64,000 nt of DNA from Diaporthe sp. PMI_573. Its lineage: Eukaryota > Ascomycota > Sordariomycetes > Diaporthales > Diaporthaceae. This document shows, piece by piece, positions 11,501 to 22,265 of this stretch (position 1 is its first letter; each line of letters opens with the position of its first letter). A program made the position numbers and the translations under genes. Below the pieces are notes generated by a model. That model was not told the origin of the DNA. It saw only the letters and a program-made list of their open reading frames with translations, and searched no databases. Where the stretch lies: the NCBI GenBank assembly GCA_021399435.1, contig JAJTUP010000018.1, positions 310,001 to 374,000 on the forward strand, written 5' to 3'.

Positions 11501-12998
11501 ACTCCGTCATTCCGTCGATCCGGCCACTCTAAGCGTAGCAGTCTCTCTCGTCAGCAAGTGGTCTAATTTGTACTGTAGTATCCTGTGCTGTACAGAATGT
11601 AAGCCGCTGGATTGTATTGTAGTGCAGACCGCTGGCAGCTCCCAGTGCTGAGTCGAGCATGTTGCACCGCGGAGCTTTGCCGACTCTTGACGATAAGAGA
11701 CGAAATGCCGGGTGACCACGCCCAATGGCAGACCCAGGCTGGGCAGTCCCACGCCCCCCCGCCCGGACGATCCCACCAGCCTGTTTAGGAAGCACAAACA
11801 GTCGAGCAGGGTCCCATCGGGGAACCCAAAGTAGAATTTCCCCGCAAGATCTTGTGGTGCAGGTCTCAAGCCATCCTGCGGGCGACAAGAGGCGGCAGGG
11901 CGGAGGAAAGCTGGGACGAAGGGACGAGGTCCACCAGAGACCAGAGCATCTGATCAGTGGGGCCCTCGGCTCGTCTTCTCTTTCTGCCCTAGGCTCCCAG
12001 GCTCCTCGTCGCTAGCCAGGGGCAACGGTCGAGCAGAGACTTGAGATGCAGTTCATTTATTATTCCTACACACTGCCCTGTTATACTCCTTGCTCTGTGC
12101 CCTTGAGGTCACGGCCTCTCCCAAAGTTCACGTCAAGTGCGGAGAAGTTGTCAAATAATGCCGATCCATACCCTTTTCTGCCAGGCGTGTAGTGCCACCA
12201 TCTTCGTCCCGGGACAGGTCTGTGGGCGTTGGAACCAAGTCTGTGCAGCCCTGGAAGGCCTCGGAGCGTAAAACACGATCCCCCTGTGGGTAATTCTTGG
12301 AAAGAAGCTCCGCCTGTGCTACTGTGATCGCTGTGGCCGTTGATGGCGTGGACCCTGGCTCCTGGTCCCCGGGCAGACGTCACCCACTCTTTACTGTGTG
12401 CAGTACAAGGAATCCTTGCAGCCTACCAACGTGCCCTGCAGCTTGAGCATCCCTGGGGAGGCCCGAGTGCCAATCGGTCCACAGAGACTCGGTGTGCCGC
12501 GGCCTTGATCGCTCCCACCATGAAAGCCACAGTTCAACCAACCTGCCAACCTGCTGTGTCAACGGCACCGGATTCGCTGTTCTTTCCTACCAGCGTACAA
12601 GACCAGTTGCCAGCCAAACCGGCTTGCAAGGATGGTGGCATCTGGGATGGTGCCTCCTGGGGGCTGCTGCACTTGACAACGTGTGGTTGCGTTGCAGTGG
12701 ATAGTCTGGGTATGGGTACTTGGTAGATTGCGGCGGTCCTGCGTACCACCGTCAGCTAACGCGAAGTAAAAAAGAAGAATCCTGTTGTTACCGTATGTAG
12801 GGGGGTGTGCGAGAGAACCTTGGGGGGCGGTCAGGACCTGAAAAGTCCCTCCCACCCACTTCACGATCAATAGCCCACTCGCCTAATCTCACATTCTGTT
12901 TTCTCCCGTCTTCCCTTGACTGGGCCGGCACATGTGAATTGAATATCCATAATATTTGTACAGAGGCAGAGGCGTGAGCTGCTGCCGTTGCGGGCACC
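8514..12998. other. 4.5-kb gene-poor stretch
   Basis: I find no supported protein gene here. Open frames up to about 155 codons occur on both strands but lack domains, conserved splice patterns or bias. The stretch contains a GA-rich run near 10225-10250 and an octamer array at 11449-11516. It may hold the long promoter or 5' region of the RhoGAP-like gene, a non-coding RNA, or decayed DNA. Confidence 0.4.
11449..11516. repeat. Degenerate 8-bp tandem repeat (TCACTCYG)
   Basis: Repeats of TCACTCTG and TCACTCCG with slipped copies (TCACCTTTG, TCATTCCG) run over about 68 bases. It is a short minisatellite with no coding role. Confidence 0.8.
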
Positions 12999-15808
12999 AT
13001 GGACTACATGTGAGTCTCCTTTCTCCCCTGGCGCAATTTCCCGGCTGTGCTCTAGTCCCCGTTTGATCGAGGAAGGGCCCCTTGGCGCTCACTGCCAGCG
13101 CCAGTGTCTCTGCATGCGGCTCCATTGTGTCTTGCAGCAGCTCCAACACAAACCAAACAGCTTGATCGAACCGCCGGCGCGGCACTAACACGGCATTTCT
13201 CCATCTCTACAGATCTATTTCGACAGCGTGCTTTGCGACCAACAATGCAATCTCGAAAACATCTCCGACCCTACGAGGCTTCATCTGGGAAGTCAGGGAG
13301 GCTCGGGCAGAGCTCGACGCAGTCCTCGCCGAACTCCATTCGTTGGATGGGGTCCTCGATATCCTGAAAGATGACGCCTCGAGTTTTCCCGAGGCATTGG
13401 CCAAGCGGACTCCGCCCCTGCTGGAGCATTGCACAAGCATAGTGCACCAGATCGAGGGCTATATGCATGTTTGCAATGGACTGGGGCTCTCGGCCAGGGA
13501 CAAGAAATACAGATGGATGGCCATACGAGGAGACATGGAGAAGCTGAGGCTGACGCTAGAGGGATACAAATCCACTCTAGCCGTGGTGACAGACCTCGTT
13601 GGATTGTGCGTGCCCATATCCGAGCCAACGGGCCCATATGCAAGACTATTGGATTTGTGCTGACGGTATTTCTTTTATACGCACAGGACCAAGACCAAGA
13701 GGGACAACGACCAGCTCTCCATCGATAGCGATGCATCCGGGTATCACGACACAATCGAGCGCCGGGCGTCGGTAAATGACGACATCAAGGGCGACCTGAC
13801 CCGTGTCATGGGCAGTATGGGTGGTCTCCGGGCAAGGCTGCAGGCCGAGTTTGGGTCCATCTACGCCGTCTCGGACATCGAGAAGTATCTGGACGCGATG
13901 CAGCTCCAGGCGACAAACCTGGGCTACAGGCTGGAGGCCGAGAGATTGGAGGCACACCAGCCCCCACGGCACTCCCAGGCACAAGCACGTGGAGATCGCG
14001 AAGATCGTCATACGCACAGTGGGTCCTCGTCAGTGGGTGACGCACCAGACAGTGCCATCGACATGAACGACGGGCCCCCAAGCCCGTACCGTCGCCACTC
14101 CAAGGAAGAGCCTGATTCGCCCCCTGCCAGGTCTGACAGGCGCCTGCGGCACGATAAGTCGCTACCAAACTTGCCCATCGTCGAAATAGACGAGTTCATC
14201 GACGAGATCGACGGGCTCGGTGACCTCCCTGAGCCCTCCTCCGCCCGCGCACCCACCCCACCGCCAAAGGCCATTGGACGGTCCAACTCCATGATTCACG
14301 TTTCAACCCTCTCGCCTTGGACTGGCCACATACCAGGGATCTCCAGGCCGTCGTCGGTTCGCAGTGTCAGCGACTACGGCGTCCTCGACTCTGAGGGCAA
14401 CCCCGTCGTCCCCCGGCGGATGAGCTCGCTCCGCAGCCTTCCTCGGTCTGACGGCGACGCTCTGTCGACAGTGGGCAGTCTGAAAGGAATTCGTCCACCG
14501 AGAAGTGAAAGCAGTTTCAGCATGTATTCATCCGCCGGCACAGTCACGACGACCATCACGGGCGGGGCCCGGGCAAACGATCCCCCAGCGATCAGTGTTT
14601 CAAGATCAAAGAATAGCTTCGGCAGCATTACCAGCAGCAATAACAACAGCAGCAACGACAACAGCAATAGTAACAGCAGACCTGGTCGGCGACTCTTTGG
14701 CCGGCGCAGCTCTTTTAGTGTCCCTGGCCTGCCAACAAGGCCTGGTACGTCCTGCCACAACGCCGGCAACGCCAAGGCTCACATACTCAGCGCCCTCGCA
14801 GGGCCGGGCAATGCTCTCGCCCTCCCAGCTGCCAGGGCCGACGCCGCCTCACACTCACACGCACATTCGCCCCCAGAGATACCACCACTGTCAACGCAGC
14901 GAGCTCACCATCGTGCGAGCCCGTCTGTTGACACAACCGCCACCAATGCCACCTCCGCTAGTGCCTCCAAGGGGCTCCGGCCCTCGACCGCCGTGTCCTC
15001 GACGGGCGCGAGCATACGCAGCAACTCGTCGAGACTCTCGTCCGTGTTCAGGAGGGTGAGCATCTGGTCGCCCAGGATCACGGCCGAGGCAGCGCCAGAG
15101 GAGCCCGAGCCGGACGACATCTTTGGTGTGTCGCTCAAGAAGAGCATGCAGATGGCGACGGCCACGGTCAAGACGCACCACGACGGGTCCAAGGGGTCGT
15201 CGAGGCGGGACTTCCCGCGGTGCATCCTGTCGTGCGTGAACTTCGTCAAGGACAACGGCGGTGTCCACGCGCCACACATCTTTGGCGGCGAGATGGCGGG
15301 CGGCGAGTCCATGGTGCGCGTCGCCAGCCTGAAGGAGGCCTTCAGCATGCCGCCCTACTACGGCGAGGGCAACATCGACTGGGCCGCCTACGACGTCTAC
15401 GACGCCGCCGAGCTCATCGTGATGTTCCTGCAGCAGCTGGCCAAGCCGCTCGTCAGCGAGACCGTCGCCAAGCGCTGGATCGTCCTGTCCAAGCAGGCCA
15501 CCGTCCCGAACCACCTGCGCCTCGACCACTGCATCGACTTCTGGGACGAGGCCCTCCTCGGCATCCGCGGCGCCGCCCGCAGCCTCTTCAAGCTGCTGCT
15601 CAACCTGTGGGGCGACGTCGCCGACGCCGCGGATCTCAACGAGATGACGGCCGAGCGGCTGGCTGCGCGCATGCTCAACCCGCTCATGCACCTGCCCGCC
15701 GGCAAGTACACCACCGATTACATGCTCGGCCTGGCGTTCCTGATACGCAAGAGGAGCGAGTACACCATCATGCTCCGGGATGGGAGGAAGAGCAAGGCGG
15801 CTTTTTGA
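12999..15808 (+). CDS. Large protein with fungal N-terminal domain and RhoGAP-like domain lacking the arginine finger
   Basis: Three exons: an 11-nt first exon (12999-13009, CACCATGG context, donor GTGAGT), 13213-13605 and 13687-15808, giving 841 aa. Residues 1-135 form a helical fungal N-terminal domain of the kind that opens many ascomycete signalling/STAND proteins (REARAELDAVLAELHSLDGVL). The middle (about 200-600) is Ser/Pro/Asn-rich, including an Asn/Ser run encoded near 14635-14680. Residues about 612-835 resemble a RhoGAP domain: FGVSLKKSMQMA, then CVNFVKDNGGVHAPHIFGG, and LQQLAKPLVSE. In active RhoGAPs the equivalent of HIFGG reads GIFR, the R being the catalytic finger; here it is Gly. 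It could be a Rho-binding scaffold at the polarity machinery rather than a GAP (inference). Confidence 0.78.
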
Positions 15809-16328
15809 TTTATGGGTGGTGCAGACAGCCGAGTGAATGGTATGGATTACCCACGGGCGTACGCAGAACTGGCCACTCTAGAAGATGGCAACGAAATCAT
15901 CGACGAACATTTTTATTTGTGAGCAACATGCTCTCTGTATGGTATGAACGCGACAGAGGACTCGCTTGATATTGGTTATATGCGTCGGCGATTCCCTGCA
16001 GGAAGATCAGACACACATGGCAGCGGTATGCCTATGACTGCCTTTGAAAAGGATTGTATTATATGTCACTCGTTTTACACAAGGGAGGAAGATTACTGGC
16101 GAAGATACCCGAGAATTCTTTAAAATATATTGTCTATTTCTATCACGTATCTATCGTTGCTTTATTTGTGATATCTACCTTTGGAATAATTGTCGCACGC
16201 GGCAACACGTCAGACCTGGGTACATGTTGGCACCAGTGGACATGTTATTAAGAAGCGGCTGCCCCGTTGTCCCTCAGGCGCCTCTTGTCCATAGAGTGCG
16301 ACAGCCGGCGAAGCAACACACCACTGCT
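15809..16328. other. Convergent intergenic region
   Basis: 3' flanks of the RhoGAP-like gene and of HMG-CoA synthase. No gene seen. Confidence 0.5.
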
Positions 16329-17984
16329 TTAGACCTTGATGGCATACGTCCTTCGGTATGCATCATCAACGCTCTGCAGATAGTACGTCCCGGTGGCTAT
16401 GGAGGCAACATCTCCCACGGGCTGAAAGTCCTTGGAGCCGTAAGCTTTGAGCCTGAGTGCACAAGCCTAGACAGGACGTTGTTAGCACATGATTTAATAG
16501 ATTTTCCGCGTTGAAACAGTGTCTTACATCTTCGTATTCCTCCGGTGTGGCGACGTGACGTCGACTCAGCCTGTCCATGAGATCAATCTTGCGCACCATA
16601 TCTTCGACGTCCCCGGTCACCTTGAGGGCAAAGAGACTGCTGGCGATTCCACTCCCATACTACCAACGGTGTCAGTAAACAGGATGAACTTGAGGAAAAT
16701 GAGCTGAGTTCCTACGCTGAACATGCCGATCGTCTTGCCCATGGCCTCTTCGGGGTCGATGTTGCTGATGAGGCTGATGAGTGAGCAGTACAAGCTGGCA
16801 GTGTACATATTGCCACACAGAGTCGGCGCTGCGATGCAAGGCTCGACTCGAGCTTGGAAACGATCCTTTGAGAGCGTCACGAACAGCTTTTCGAGCTCCT
16901 TGCTCTTCAGAGACTCTTCGTAGCTGAGCTGCATCAGCTCGGCAGGGACGGCCGCTCGGGTCTTCTCGTCGGTCGAAAGCAAGAAGTCATTGTACATGAG
17001 ACGCCCGTATGATTTGCTGACGAGTTTGCAGTTCGGGGTGTGGAAAGCCATGTAGTCAAACCGGTCCAGGAGGTTCTTCGCATCACCATTGACCTGGTTG
17101 CCGTTCGTCTCGGCCCCCGTCGTCGTCTCCACCCTTTCGCGAAGGCGCTTATAGCAGCCATCCAATGCTGAGACGTACGCCCGGATGGACTCGTGCCCAT
17201 TGACCACCGGGAACTCAACCTTGAGATCGGGCTTGTAGAAGTCATACGCGTGCGTCATGAAGGTGCCCCTGAGGCTGGGCTCGAGGGAGAGCACGGCGTC
17301 GGGGCCCACGAGCATGGCCACGCAGCCGGCGCCGCCGGTGGGGCGGGAAGACGCCTCGCGGTACAGGGCAATGTCCGAGGCGACCACGATCGCATCGCGG
17401 CCGTCCCACGAGCGGGACTCGACCCAGTTCACGGCGTTGAACAGGGCGCTCGTGCCGCCGTAGCATGCGTTGACCGTGTCGACGCCCTCCAGGCTCGTGT
17501 TTCCGGCGGGCTCGAATAGCTGGGTGAGCACGGTCTTTACAGACTTGGCCTTGTCGATCGGGGACTCGGTGCCGACCTCCAGACGCCCGATGGACTTGGG
17601 GTCGATGTTGTATTTCCGGAGCAAAGAGGACACAGCGGTGAGGGCGAGGGAACAGACGTCTGTGTTTTGGATGGTTAGTTGTGGTTCTGGGCTTGTGATT
17701 TCTGATGGTTTCATGGCGATTGCCCAACCCTGATATTCAATATCATACCTTCTCGGTCATCGCAAAAGTTCATGTACTTCAGACCTAGGCCAATAGTGTA
17801 TTTGCCAGCTGAAACACCCTGATACTGTTCAAAAAGAGATTGATCCAAGCACTGAGAACTTCAATCAGTAAACGAATACACCAAATAGGCAGGCTGGTCA
17901 TTGACTATGACATGAGTCTCCACTGACCTGGTTAGGCACATAGATTTCCATGGCCTTGATGCCCACATTCTCTGGATAAGCCAT
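16329..17984 (-). CDS. Hydroxymethylglutaryl-CoA synthase
   Basis: Five exons (17928-17984, 17749-17851, 16716-17659, 16528-16659, 16329-16466) give 457 aa, the normal eukaryotic length. The enzyme condenses acetyl-CoA with acetoacetyl-CoA to HMG-CoA, the entry to mevalonate and isoprenoids, in the cytosol. The start [17 protein letters not shown], the active-site cysteine segment [20 protein letters not shown], the [14 protein letters not shown] segment and the catalytic-His region [17 protein letters not shown] are all present. The end reads [18 protein letters not shown]. Intron 3 (donor GTAGGA, acceptor GTAG) restores [13 protein letters not shown]. It is the first of six co-oriented genes. 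Whether it is the only copy in the genome or a cluster-associated paralogue cannot be seen here. Confidence 0.93.
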
Positions 17985-18912
17985 CTTCAAACGAATATTG
18001 GATTGTGTGCACCGTAAGCTGTAGACTTGAGATGAATTGTTGCCAACAACGTATGATCAATCTGCCCTTCGAGACAGCCTGCACCCGTATGGTTTGGAAC
18101 AAGAACTTACATATATTTACGAGGTGTTGAGGCTGTGCAAAAGAGTTGCATCTATGAGACAATTGTTGGGCTCCTGTTGAAGTAAACACCCTGCCTCTTT
18201 GGGACACTGAAGGATGGACCGAACCCCTGACTTCATTTCCTTCGCGCTATCTGGCGCTCAAGCACATAGTGGAGCCTCGGAGAGATAATATCTCGGACTG
18301 CAAACAATTCGTCCGCATGGTCCGAGTGCCCCCAAAGCTCAGCTCGCTCACTGGGGCTGAGCACAACACCCTTGCTCTCATCACTTTGTGTTTCTATCAT
18401 TGCTACAAACATCTGTGACTCTAGAATGCTCAGACAAGCAGGTCCCTATTTCGCTCCTCCAAGCCTGTTCAAGCACGCAAGCCACCCTCGGTACCAACGA
18501 AATTGCCTTGCTGGTGTTGGCTTTGCTGATAGACACGGAACGAGAGGCAGCTGCTTCACACCGTGCCTGAATGGGCATGGATGACATTGATTCCAGGCAG
18601 CCCGTTGTCGATCAAGTCTAATTCAAATCTAGTTTCCGATGGTCACGAAATGAGGTTCACTTCCATGTAGATCAGCTGGATTTACCCTGATTCTTCATCC
18701 ATGAGGCTATAGTTACTGTTAACATCGCGATCTACATGTGGCGGGCGAGCAAATTGCCCCACAGCAACTCCATTCACCCATAATAATCTGGTACGAGCGA
18801 GCAAAATCTAGACCCTAGGAGATCAAACACAAGAAACCTCCCCCAGTAATCGCAAGCTCTCGTGGCTTACCAATTCGGCCGTGGCACCCCACAGAGCCAG
18901 TGGTTCTCCCAC
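17985..18912. other. Intergenic region upstream of HMG-CoA synthase
   Basis: About 0.9 kb including the HMG-CoA synthase promoter and the 3' flank of the dioxygenase gene. The short frames are unsupported. Confidence 0.45.
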
Positions 18913-21022
18913 TCAAGAAAGTGGAGCGTTAGTCTCCTTTCCAGTGTAGCTCTTCGAAGCGGGCAACTTCGGCCAAGGAGCGAACATGTTGTTACCAGGT
19001 GACGGCAACGCGTGATCCAACTCGGGAAGGTTCCTGATCAACACGTCCCTCATGGTACTGTTCTGCACCCATCTCAGCCCCTCAGGCGTATACGTCTCTT
19101 CATTCCATTGAGTGGCAATGAACCGATCACTCTTCAGACGCCTCGAGGCCATGAGGATGAAAATCCTGAACGCGGTATCGCTGAAGCCAAAGCCTTCGGG
19201 CACCGGCTCGCTGTGGCTCCCAACCAGGGCGTCCACCGCTTCGATGTCACCATTGTAGACCTCTTCCAGATCTCGTGCCAGCGCCGCTCGATCCTTGGCG
19301 GCTTGACCCGAGCCCGCCACGCCACCTACGAGCTCTTCAAATGTCTTGGGCGCGGGCAGTCGAAGGAGTCGGCGGAACTGGTTGTACCGAGGGACCCCGC
19401 GCTCTCGGTCACGCAGGATGTCAACTGTACCCAAATCGCGATTTGGAATGCCATCTGGCGTAGTCAAGTTGCGCAGGAAATCCGGATAATTGTGACTAGT
19501 AATGGCGCCAGGATAATTGATGCCGAATGAATAGAAGGCGTCGGCAAAGGACAAAGCCTTGGGCCCAACGAAGGGGTCCTGTGCCTTGGAGAATGTCAAG
19601 TCCACAGTCGGGACGGTGGAGTGGTGCTGGCCGGTATTCGCGTTGAAGAAGGCGATGTCGTCTTGAAAGCGATTACTATAAAGTCCAAGGGAGTCGAGTT
19701 GATATAGAAGGGCTTACCAGGGACAAGAGAATGCATCCTGTATACAGACACAAACTCTTCTGTAAGTGAATATGGAACCCCGTCTTGCTCAGCGCCTGAT
19801 CCAGGTATACCGCTGATCGCCTCGCTTGTCTTCGATATGCGACCGACGAGCTTGTTCAGGGTTTCTCCGGCTAAGCCCCACCAGTTTGCGTTCATTGCAA
19901 TCTTCAAGGCAGGGTGAGCCAGGATGGCTGGAGTCCATTCCACGGTGTGTATCTTAGCCATCAAGGCGCAGTTTACAAGACGAGCCTTGTCAAATATTTG
20001 GTCCCTAGACATAACGTCAGTTCAGCCGCATACTATATGACAAGAACCCAAAGTCATGATGAAATGTCCATTCTTACCCAGTCCAGGATGGGTATGCCTT
20101 GCGAAGCATATCACAAATTCCATTGTGTTCCAATGCGAAGAGGGTGTGCAACATCTCCAGTGCAACCCACCAGTTATCCCTGAACCCCGTCACTGGATTC
20201 CCATTTTCATCGCGGGGAAGAAAGGCAACGGCTCCCTTGTCGTCTAGATCTAACTTTCCGTCCGGATTGTTATCACGGAGTTGCCTGGTCATGGTCTCAC
20301 TTGACCCATAGATCTGAGAGCCGTCCCACCAGCCCGTGTTCGCGTTCTTGTAGCCGGGGCATTCCGAGTCCGATGGGTCTAGAATTTTGTCCGCCTTTGT
20401 TTTCGGCAACTTCATCTCTCCCCCTGGCCATGAGTCACCATATGGAAGAGGCACATCAAAAGAGTCCTCACTCTTCCCAAGGATTAATTCCAAAATCACA
20501 TCAAGAAGGGTGTAATAGAGGGCTCACAAGCTCATGATTAAACCAATCATGAATCTGGAACTGGATCCAGGCGGCGGCCAATAGGTTCAGGCTAGTGGCT
20601 GGTATGAACTTTTCCCTTTTCATGAACCGTTCACTCACAATGCGAGGATTTGGGGTCCAGAGATCCTGTTCGGACGGCTTTTGGGTTGCCGTCCTCGAGA
20701 AGTTTCGGCCGAACCGAATACCAGCGCAGCCCATCAAGGGCATTTCCAGCGAGTTGTAAGTGCCATCGGAGTTTCTCGCGTGCAAGAATCGCTCGCTCGG
20801 AAGAGGAAAGTCGCTGGCATTTCCTTGCTCGGACGTAGAAGCGTAGCCATCATACAGGTTTTGCTCGCGCAGTTGGACGCGGAAGAGGTATAGCTGCAGG
20901 GTACCAACGAGCGCTGGAAGCCTGTGCCATGGGACAAATTTGTTGACTATGCCGAACGTCCAGATCCCAACGCGGTCCAAGAACGACGGTCGAGGAGTCG
21001 TGCCTAAGGCCTGAGAGGCCAT
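18913..21022 (-). CDS. Alpha-dioxygenase-like heme peroxidase (cyclooxygenase superfamily)
   Basis: Four exons (20528-21022, 20078-20472, 19718-20004, 18913-19661) give 641 aa, matching the ~640 aa of plant alpha-dioxygenases. The N-terminus resembles the plant enzymes (WHRLPALVGTLQLYLFR). Later come RNSDGTYNSLEMPLMG, AGIRFGRN, LNLLAAAWIQFQIHDWFNHE (distal-side His) and ARLVNCALMAKIHTVEWTP (proximal-side His). Intron 3 uses donor GTAAGC and acceptor TTTCAAG, giving HSLVPDDIAFFNANTG. The family adds O2 at the alpha carbon of fatty acids, giving 2-hydroperoxides that lose CO2. It differs from the fungal Ppo/linoleate diol synthases, which carry a P450 domain; none is present here. Likely ER-membrane or lipid-body associated. 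Substrate not known. Confidence 0.87.
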
Positions 21023-21734
21023 GGTAGACGGGATTCAGGCGCACGACGTCGAGCTTGCCTACAAAAGATTGCATTTTGGTCACAAAGCGAGGAAGCATCG
21101 AATAAATAGGGAAACATACGAGATCGGCGGAGTTGGTGTACGTATGTGTGTCACACGACTCCTCAGTCATGTCGAGGGCATGCAACCATCATTTTCTCAT
21201 TGCGTGCTTACATTTGATCACACCCTCACTGGGTATTTGGCCGATTGGGCCCCGTGAGCCTGCAGTGGCCTGCTCCGCCGGGGTTATCTCACGCCAAGGA
21301 ATGGTTATCTGCAACCCTCACTCCAACCGGTCAGGGCCACTGCATTTGTGGAACACGATTGGATATTGGATGTATCGGGCATGTAGCACAAAATGTTAAA
21401 GTACGTGAGCTCGAACCCTTGTTTCGTGCGGCAAGACAATTTTGTGTCCTAGATTTTTTATGCCGTCAAATTTCCACATTCTGAGCTGTCTCACTTCCCT
21501 TAACTGAGTGCTCGGCCGGGCTTTGATCTCAAGTTCTGTCCGGAAACTGATTGAAAATCGACCAACGCTATGCAGTCCAAAGCGTACTCGCATGCTGAGC
21601 AGTGGCATTGGTGATTAGGCCACATTCCCTTAGTTCGAGTTTGTGCGCAATCTTGTAATATTCTATGCTGTGTAATCTATTATACCAGTCCTGGGCATAT
21701 TTAATACCTCATTTCTATGACAGAAAGACAGAAG

Positions 21735-21814
21735 AGGAGAGCAGTAGGAGAGGAGAGCAGTAGGAGAGGAGAGCAGTAGGAAAGGAGAGCAGTAGGAGAG
21801 GAGAGCAGTAGGAG
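21735..21814. repeat. 16-bp tandem repeat, five copies
   Basis: Unit AGGAGAGCAGTAGGAG repeated five times with one substitution (copy 3 ends GGAA). It is a purine-rich minisatellite at the edge of the AT-rich island. Confidence 0.93.
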
Positions 21815-21939
21815 AGCTGATCTGCCCATTGAAATCTATACTTCGGTCACAATCATATACGAGGCTAGAACAGGTCCCAGTTTAATCACTAATTCCGGAG
21901 TATAAGACTAAAGACAACCCGTTGTATGTTGATTTCAGA

Positions 21940-22225
21940 AAGTAGTCTTCTATTAAGATAACTTCTAGCTAGAAGTTATTAGCTAAGCTATATTTATATA
22001 TACCCTTTTAGGGCTCTAATATACTTCTATATAGCTTTTTATACTATATAGTCTAAATACCTATAATACTACTAGGCCTAATAACTTACTTATTCTAATA
22101 ACTAAGTATCATATTTACTAGAGTACCTTTCTTTAAGGTATTTTCGTTTTTAATCTGTGTAAAGCTATAGGAAAAGTTTAAGGTACCGTTAAAGGAGGAC
22201 TATAAGTAGATATATGATCTTTTTC
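21940..22225. other. AT-rich, RIP-like island
   Basis: Very TA-rich sequence full of TAG/CTA and TAT steps, with a perfect 22-bp palindrome at 21958-21979. Composition contrasts sharply with flanking DNA. This is typical of repeat-induced point mutation of an old repeat, but no transposon protein remnant can be read. Confidence 0.55.
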
Positions 22226-22265
22226 ATAAGGATCCGATGGTATCTCTTGTGCTACTTCGCATTGT

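Larger units (their letters stand above)
21023..22265. other. Intergenic region with tandem repeat and AT-rich island
   Basis: Holds the dioxygenase promoter (21023 to about 21450), a 16-bp tandem array and an AT-rich, RIP-like block. No protein gene is supported. Confidence 0.6.

Noticed and set aside
14891..15691. 266-codon minus-strand frame across the RhoGAP-like domain
   Set aside because: Antisense of a GC-rich real exon with conserved domain on the plus strand.
20000..20528. Apparent frame break in the alpha-dioxygenase near 19660-19720
   Set aside because: Resolved by an intron with acceptor TTTCAAG, which gives the expected HSLVPDDIAFF in frame.
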